This document shows positions 7,074-9,802 of a DNA stretch of 11,311 bases, piece by piece. The notes under the pieces were generated by a model. The model made no database searches, was not told where the DNA came from, and saw only the letters and a list, made by a program, of their open reading frames with translations. Location of the stretch: NCBI GenBank assembly GCA_001791465.1, contig MGER01000074.1, positions 889-12,199 of the forward strand, written 5' to 3'. This DNA comes from Candidatus Uhrbacteria bacterium RIFCSPLOWO2_02_FULL_49_11. Lineage in GTDB: Bacteria; Patescibacteriota; Patescibacteriia; 2-02-FULL-49-11. The translations under genes were made by a program, and so were the position numbers. Position 1 is the stretch's first letter, and each line of letters starts with the position of its first letter.

Positions 7074-7116
7074 CCTGCCCGGTAGCGAACGAGTGAAACG
7101 AGTTCTGCTACTCGGG
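7074..7116 (-). repeat. Hairpin element in the D-loop of the outer tRNA-Ile
   Basis: Arms CCCG/CGGG, GTAGC/GCTAC and GAAC/GTTC surround a TCGTTTCACTC loop. It lies exactly between GGTTA of the D-loop and the 3' D-stem strand GAGC. Confidence 0.85.
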
Positions 7117-7160
7117 TAACCGCCTGAGCTATGCGCCCTCTTGGGCTTAAACCCCTCCCT

Positions 7161-7189
7161 AAGATACTTGAATTATTTCTTCATGACAA
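7161..7189 (-). promoter_or_regulatory. Promoter of the nested tRNA-Ile locus
   Basis: TTGTCA and TATCTT on the minus strand with a 17-base spacer. The predicted start (about 7154) is 16 bases upstream of the outer tRNA-Ile 5' end, so the outer and inner sequences would be transcribed together. Confidence 0.65.
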
Positions 7190-7210
7190 GTGGGAGGCGG
7201 GACAGGACGC

Positions 7211-7239
7211 TTGACGCGGAGAAAATAAATCAGTACTAT
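7211..7239 (+). promoter_or_regulatory. Promoter of rplS
   Basis: TTGACG (7211-7216) and TACTAT (7234-7239) with a 17-base spacer. The predicted start near 7246 leaves a leader of about 37 bases without a Shine-Dalgarno. Confidence 0.6.
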
Positions 7240-7282
7240 TGCTGATGAGTCTCGTTTCGTTTATTTATTGTTTACCGCATTT

Positions 7283-7633
7283 ATGGCCACACAAGCAACC
7301 ATCTATAACCCTATTACGCCGGAACAGATTAAGCCCGGCATGACCATCCGCGTCTACCAGAAAATCCGCGACGTCACCTCTAAGGGCGAAGAAAGGGAAC
7401 GACTCCAAGCGTTTGAGGGAATCGTGCTTGCGTGCCGCGGGAACCGCGGCAACGACGGCACGTATACCGTGCGAAAAATTTCTGAAGGAGTGGGCGTGGA
7501 AAAAATATTTCCCTACCGCACCCCGGCAGTCGCAAAAGTAGAATTTGTGCGGCAAGCAACAGTGCGCCGCGCGAAGCTCTATTATCTCCGCGGCTACAAA
7601 AAACGGCTCAAGGAATCCACTTTACTTAAATGA
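7283..7633 (+). CDS. rplS: 50S ribosomal protein L19
   Basis: From the ATG at 7283 the product is 116 residues, the normal size. It carries the L19 signatures IKPGMTIRVYQKI, RLQAFEGIVLACRG, YTVRKISEGVGVEKIFPY and VRRAKLYYLRGYK. L19 sits at the subunit interface of the large ribosomal subunit. A TTG at 7268 in the same frame is a less likely start. There is no Shine-Dalgarno. The gene stands alone here, without the trmD, rimM and rpsP neighbours seen in many bacteria. Confidence 0.96.
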   Translation: MATQATIYNPITPEQIKPGMTIRVYQKIRDVTSKGEERERLQAFEGIVLACRGNRGNDGTYTVRKISEGVGVEKIFPYRTPAVAKVEFVRQATVRRAKLYYLRGYKKRLKESTLLK

Positions 7634-7649
7634 CGTAACTTAATTGATC

Positions 7650-7678
7650 TTGCATGCTTCTGGTATACGCAGTATACT
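7650..7678 (+). promoter_or_regulatory. Promoter of the LAGLIDADG gene / tRNA-Leu unit
   Basis: TTGCAT (7650-7655) and TATACT (7673-7678) are 17 bases apart. The -10 ends exactly six bases before the ATG at 7685, predicting a leaderless mRNA. Confidence 0.6.
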
Positions 7679-7684
7679 TGAGGG

Positions 7685-8377
7685 ATGAAGAGGGGGCCAA
7701 GACCGTATAAAAACACTTCCACGCGATGGACACAGGAACTCGCCTATGCGGTGGGCCTTATCGCTACCGACGGATGCCTCTCCATCGACGGGCGTCATAT
7801 CGACTTCACGTCAAAAGACAGATCGCTCATTGTAACATTCCGCAAGTGTCTCAAACTCACAAACAAAATCGGGAGGAAAACAAGCGGATCAACTGGACAA
7901 AAGAATTATTTTCACATCGCGTTTGGTGATGTACAATTTTATCAGTGGTTACATGCACTCGGCCTTACGCCTCATAAATCCAAAACAATTGAGGCGCTCC
8001 GCATCCCTGATCAGTATTTTTTTGAATTTTTACGCGGTTGCTGGGATGGTGATGGCTCTCTGTACGCCTACTGGGACAAACGCTGGCACAGCAGCTATAT
8101 GTACTACCTGACATTTAGCTCAGCGAGCATACTATTCCTTCAATGGTTGCACAAGACCATCACGCGTCTCACGGGCATAAAAGGCTCCATTAAACTAAGC
8201 ACGAAGTCACATCAACTTGCTTTTGCCAAAAGTGCCTCACGGGTACTTTTTCGAAAAATGTTCCCCAGTGAAAATATCCCTTTTCTTAAACGAAAATTCA
8301 TAAAAGCACGGCGCATATTCAAAAAAGACGCGCGACATTCATTGCAAGCCCGGGTGGAGGAACTGGTAGACTCGTAA
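7685..8377 (+). CDS. LAGLIDADG homing endonuclease, stand-alone
   Basis: The 230-residue protein has two LAGLIDADG helices. YAVGLIATDG is at residues 21-30, with the putative metal-binding Asp29. FLRGCWDGDG is at 115-124, with Asp123. This is the single-chain, two-motif form that cuts a long, partly asymmetric DNA site. There is no intein or host gene around it, and the open frame begins and ends on its own. Its last nine codons plus stop (8348-8377) are the first 30 bases of tRNA-Leu, giving the tail ARVEELVDS. It has its own promoter and apparently a leaderless start. It may have arrived by homing next to, or into, a tRNA locus. Whether it is active is unknown. Confidence 0.88.
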   Translation: MKRGPRPYKNTSTRWTQELAYAVGLIATDGCLSIDGRHIDFTSKDRSLIVTFRKCLKLTNKIGRKTSGSTGQKNYFHIAFGDVQFYQWLHALGLTPHKSKTIEALRIPDQYFFEFLRGCWDGDGSLYAYWDKRWHSSYMYYLTFSSASILFLQWLHKTITRLTGIKGSIKLSTKSHQLAFAKSASRVLFRKMFPSENIPFLKRKFIKARRIFKKDARHSLQARVEELVDS

Positions 8378-8431
8378 GGTCGAGGGCCTTATGCTCGCAA
8401 GGGCGTGCGGGTTCAAATCCCGCCTCGGGCA
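8348..8431 (+). tRNA. tRNA-Leu (anticodon GAG), with C at position 33
   Basis: An 84-base class II tRNA. The acceptor stem is GCCCGGG/CTCGGGC, the D arm GAGG...CTC, and the anticodon stem TAAGG/CCTTA around TCGAGGG. A variable arm (GCTC-GCAA-GGGC) and the T arm GCGGG-TTCAAAT-CCCGC follow. The anticodon GAG fits Leu. Position 33 is C where nearly all tRNAs have U. Discriminator A is present and CCA is not encoded. The 5' 30 bases overlap the end of the LAGLIDADG gene. Confidence 0.9.
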
Positions 8432-8474
8432 CTTAGCTCAGCCTTGCCCACCCAAATTTGGGCAACTAGCTCAG
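8427..8474 (+). repeat. Duplicated tRNA 5'-end sequence with a hairpin between copies
   Basis: GGGCACTTAGCTCAG (8427-8441, overlapping the tRNA-Leu 3' end) and GGGCAACTAGCTCAG (8460-8474) are near-copies of a tRNA 5' end. Between and across them TTGCCCA (8444-8450) pairs with TGGGCAA (8459-8465), and CCCAAATTTGGG (8451-8462) is itself a perfect palindrome. Confidence 0.7.
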
Positions 8475-8551
8475 TTGGTTACCCGCCACAAGCTTCTCAA
8501 GTAGGCGGGCCCGCCACAATGGCCCGCTTCTCGGGCCTTTGGGCGGGGAGC
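8460..8551 (+). pseudogene. 5' part of an outer tRNA with D-loop hairpins, upstream of tRNA-Val
   Basis: Bases 8460-8481 read as a tRNA 5' half: acceptor strand GGGCAAC, TA, D-stem GCTC and D-loop AGTTGGTTA. The D-loop is then interrupted by 66 bases of hairpins (8482-8547), after which the partner strand GAGC (8548-8551) completes the D stem. The next bases run into the inverted repeat around tRNA-Val. I find no matching T-arm or GTTGCCC acceptor strand downstream, so this outer tRNA appears to lack its 3' half here. Confidence 0.65.
8482..8547 (+). repeat. Two tandem CCCGCC...GGCGGG hairpins
   Basis: Two adjacent elements, 8482-8509 and 8510-8547, both start CCCGCCACAA, end GGCGGG and have a TTCTC-like apex. 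The second has an extra inner stem GGCCCG/CGGGCC. They fill the D-loop of the outer tRNA. Confidence 0.85.
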
Positions 8552-8555
8552 AAAC

Positions 8556-8655
8556 CCCCCACCTTTTAGGATGGTTAGCTCAGTTGGTTAGAGCGACTGG
8601 TTTACATCCAGTAGGCCGCAGGTTCGAATCCTGCACCATCCATGAAAGGTGGGGG
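8556..8655. repeat. 11-bp perfect inverted repeat enclosing tRNA-Val
   Basis: CCCCCACCTTT (8556-8566) and AAAGGTGGGGG (8645-8655) lie two bases outside tRNA-Val on each side and would prolong its acceptor helix. Confidence 0.9.
8569..8642 (+). tRNA. tRNA-Val (anticodon TAC)
   Basis: Complete cloverleaf: acceptor GGATGGT/ACCATCC, D stem GCTC/GAGC, anticodon stem ACTGG/CCAGT around TTTACAT, and T arm GCAGG-TTCGAAT-CCTGC. Discriminator A. CCA is not encoded. It is embedded in an inverted repeat downstream of the outer tRNA 5' half. Confidence 0.95.
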
Positions 8656-8677
8656 AGAGACGGACTGAAGGTCTCCA

Positions 8678-8683
8678 TATAAT
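8678..8683 (+). promoter_or_regulatory. Putative -10 box before the small membrane protein gene
   Basis: A perfect TATAAT hexamer ends nine bases before the ATG at 8693, with no good -35. A start within a few bases of the ATG would leave essentially no leader. Confidence 0.45.
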
Positions 8684-8692
8684 AATGTCTTT

Positions 8693-8956
8693 ATGAGAAT
8701 CTTTATCGGTCTTCTTATGGTTGCGGGGGGAGCGATCCTCACGCTCAAAGCGAACTGGATCGTATCAAATTTTGGCTATAGCGAATTCGCAGAGTCCAAC
8801 ATTAAAATGTACGGCGGGTCACGCCTCCTCTGGAAGCTTATAGGTATTGTCACTATTTTCATCGGGCTTCTGGTCATCACCAACCTTTATGGAGACCTCA
8901 TCCTGATGTTTTTTGGCCCCACCTTGGGAGGGTTAAAGCAAACGCCGGGATATTAA
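8693..8956 (+). CDS. Small membrane protein of unknown function
   Basis: I do not recognise a named family. The 87-residue product has a hydrophobic N-terminal segment (about residues 4-18, FIGLLMVAGGAILTL), a polar stretch with NWIVSNFG and YGGSRLLWK, and a second hydrophobic segment (about 47-64, LIGIVTIFIGLLVITN). A third weakly hydrophobic stretch ends near GPTLGG. Two inner-membrane helices are likely. The coding frame is supported by sensible composition and by its fit between tRNA-Val and the next tRNA, whose 5' end follows the stop by nine bases. Co-transcription with the downstream tRNA-Ala locus is likely. No Shine-Dalgarno. Confidence 0.7.
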   Translation: MRIFIGLLMVAGGAILTLKANWIVSNFGYSEFAESNIKMYGGSRLLWKLIGIVTIFIGLLVITNLYGDLILMFFGPTLGGLKQTPGY

Positions 8957-8984
8957 ACAATCCGGGGGCCGTTAGCATAGTGGG

Positions 8985-9076
8985 TCGAGATGGAAATAGC
9001 ACGTAAACTGCTTTACGTGCGTCCATCGAGACGGGTTTTCCTCTGTCGAGCGAAGTGAGACCGGAAAACCCGGGAA
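8985..9076 (+). repeat. D-loop hairpin block of the outer tRNA around tRNA-Ala
   Basis: Two strong hairpins. GCACGTAAA (8999-9007) pairs perfectly with TTTACGTGC (9012-9020), extended by ATGG/CCAT. CGGGTTTTCC (9032-9041) pairs perfectly with GGAAAACCCG (9063-9072). Confidence 0.88.
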
Positions 9077-9095
9077 GTGCACCCGGTTTGTTCGC

Positions 9096-9195
9096 CCCGC
9101 ACTTTCCTGGGGCCGATAGCTCAGTTGGTAGAGCACTACATTTGCAATGTAGGGGTCAGGGGTTCGAATCCCCTTCGGTCCAAAGAAAGTGCGGG
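9096..9195. repeat. 11-bp perfect inverted repeat enclosing tRNA-Ala
   Basis: CCCGCACTTTC (9096-9106) and GAAAGTGCGGG (9185-9195) flank tRNA-Ala at 3 and 2 bases and would stack beyond its acceptor stem. Confidence 0.92.
9110..9182 (+). tRNA. tRNA-Ala (anticodon TGC), inner intact copy
   Basis: Complete cloverleaf: acceptor GGGCCGA/TCGGTCC, D stem GCTC/GAGC, anticodon stem CTACA/TGTAG around TTTGCAA, and T arm AGGGG-TTCGAAT-CCCCT. Discriminator A. CCA is not encoded. The third acceptor pair is G-U, the usual alanine identity element. It is nested inside the outer tRNA at 8966-9235. Confidence 0.95.
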
Positions 9196-9245
9196 ACAGG
9201 TCCGGGAGGCGTGAGTCCGATTCTCGCACGGTCCATCATCCAGGC

Positions 9246-9270
9246 AACCCTTCACGGGTTTATTTTTTTA
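9246..9270 (+). terminator. Rho-independent terminator after the tRNA-Ala locus
   Basis: AACCC/GGGTT with loop TTCAC, followed by TATTTTTTTA. The stem is short but the T tract is strong, and it closes the tRNA region. Confidence 0.7.
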
Positions 9271-9310
9271 TAAAATTTTTTCCATCACACCTCTGCGAAT
9301 CACAACAGTG

Positions 9311-9339
9311 TTTACATTTCATCTGCATCGTTGTATAAT
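9311..9339 (+). promoter_or_regulatory. Strong sigma70-type promoter
   Basis: TTTACA (9311-9316) and a perfect TATAAT (9334-9339) with a 17-base spacer: the best promoter in the window. Transcription would start near 9346 and could run to the terminator at 9758-9797, about 440 bases. Confidence 0.7.
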
Positions 9340-9458
9340 TCATTTCAGTATGATGTGTGGATAACTTAAAAAAATTTGAGCGCAGAAAATTTTTCTTTAT
9401 ACACTCCCACACAACTATAGATAGACGCGCTCTTTCCATTTTGAAAGTCGGAAGCCTT

Positions 9459-9581
9459 CTAAAAAATCCTCTGCACAATATTTTTGTCGCCACTTGAATA
9501 AAAGCCAAAACGTTTCTCTCGCACATCATTAAAAGCGAAGGCTTCATCATAACGCATCACCGCTGTTCCGCGCTTCCTCAT
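9459..9581 (-). CDS. Doubtful small ORF or gene remnant
   Basis: Forty codons read MRKRGTAVMRYDEAFAFNDV and onward, ending at TAG. The frame stays open upstream through KRWKGAVTTREA, with a possible TTG start at 9629. The residue composition looks protein-like. An alternative frame overlapping its end also reads plausibly (EDFLEGFRLSKWKERVYL, then stop), as a frameshifted remnant would. No family recognised and no ribosome binding site. Confidence 0.22.
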   Translation of the reverse strand: MRKRGTAVMRYDEAFAFNDVREKRFGFYSSGDKNIVQRIF

Positions 9582-9670
9582 TGCTTCTCTTGTAGTCACC
9601 GCTCCTTTCCACCGCTTATCAGGTACCAAGCGGCCCCACGAAAGGACTCGAGCGCAGACACAGCATAATG

Positions 9671-9682
9671 AAAGGAGGTGAT
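9671..9682 (+). promoter_or_regulatory. Perfect extended Shine-Dalgarno
   Basis: AAAGGAGGTGAT is fully complementary to the conserved 3' end of bacterial 16S rRNA and ends four bases before the ATG at 9687. No other gene in the window has a comparable site. Confidence 0.85.
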
Positions 9683-9686
9683 AAAC

Positions 9687-9734
9687 ATGGCAAAGAAGAA
9701 GACAAAGAACAAAGGAAAGAAAAAGAAGAAGTAG
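9687..9734 (+). CDS. Lysine-rich 15-residue micro-ORF
   Basis: The predicted peptide is MAKKKTKNKGKKKKK, 11 of whose 15 residues are lysine. The start is fixed by a perfect Shine-Dalgarno, and a strong terminator follows the stop after 23 bases. A very basic peptide could bind RNA, perhaps the ribosome, but no family is recognised and this is inference. An upstream ATG at 9668 opens a 46-codon overlapping frame that reads through the terminator and looks artificial. The alternative is that the A-rich sequence acts as part of a noncoding RNA. It lies downstream of the strong promoter at 9311-9339. Confidence 0.55.
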   Translation: MAKKKTKNKGKKKKK

Positions 9735-9757
9735 CTTTGTGTTGTATACTTCAACGT

Positions 9758-9797
9758 AAGAAACCCCCTATTTTCAAGGGGTTTCTTCGCTTTTATA
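9758..9797 (+). terminator. Terminator, possibly bidirectional, between the micro-ORF and endoQ
   Basis: AAGAAACCCC (9758-9767) pairs perfectly with GGGGTTTCTT (9778-9787) around a 10-nt loop, followed by CGCTTTTAT on the plus strand. The convergent minus-strand endoQ gene ends at 9803, so the same hairpin may serve both transcripts. Confidence 0.8.
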
Positions 9798-9802
9798 CAC
9801 GA

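Larger units (their letters stand above)
6871..7138 (-). pseudogene. Outer, interrupted tRNA-Ile sequence enclosing an intact tRNA-Ile
   Basis: The first 22 bases (7138-7117) and last 41 bases (6911-6871, including an encoded CCA) match the inner tRNA-Ile. Two six-base pieces between them, GAGCGC (7073-7068) and CACTGA just before 6950, also match the intact gene in order. So the outer sequence reads as tRNA-Ile with three insertions: a 43-nt hairpin in the D-loop, the inner tRNA with its flanks in the anticodon stem, and a 39-nt hairpin in the anticodon loop. The 5' strand of the anticodon stem (CGTCA) is incomplete, about two bases short, so as it stands this copy probably cannot fold normally. 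A good promoter lies directly upstream of it. Confidence 0.75.
8966..9235 (+). tRNA. Outer tRNA with D-loop hairpins and an intact tRNA-Ala inside its anticodon loop
   Basis: Every helix of a cloverleaf can be assembled from separated pieces. Acceptor GGGCCGT (8966-8972) pairs with ACGGTCC (9228-9234), with discriminator A at 9235. D stem GCAT (8975-8978) pairs with GTGC (9077-9080). Anticodon stem CCCGG (9082-9086) pairs with CCGGG (9202-9206). The variable loop is AGGC, and the T arm is GTGAG-TCCGATT-CTCGC (9211-9227). The D-loop contains a 92-base hairpin block. The anticodon loop starts TTTG and contains the inverted repeat and the whole tRNA-Ala. The decoding identity is unclear: TGN, with Thr TGT or Pro TGG as candidates. 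CCA is not encoded. Whether a mature tRNA is ever made is unknown. Confidence 0.6.
9271..9686. other. Gene-poor, AT-rich stretch with one strong promoter
   Basis: About 400 bases without a convincing long gene. It holds a promoter at 9311-9339, one DnaA-box-like TGTGGATAA (9356-9364) and a doubtful minus-strand small frame at 9459-9581. Motifs of RNase P RNA and of the tRNA-like ends of tmRNA were looked for and not seen. Confidence 0.6.

Noticed and set aside
6871..7138. Group I intron in tRNA-Ile
   Set aside because: The inserted segments are far too short for a group I core and contain a complete tRNA instead.
8972..9229. An 85-codon minus-strand frame containing GPKGIRTPDPYIANVVLYQLSYRP
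   Set aside because: It is the antisense of tRNA-Ala and its flanks, another classic spurious tRNA-derived frame.
9356..9364. Replication origin, from the DnaA-box sequence TGTGGATAA
   Set aside because: Only a single perfect box is seen, with no dnaA or dnaN nearby and no box cluster.
9346..9757. RNase P RNA or tmRNA
   Set aside because: The conserved GGAAAGTCC/ACAGAA-type motifs of RNase P and the tRNA-like ends of tmRNA are not visible on either strand.
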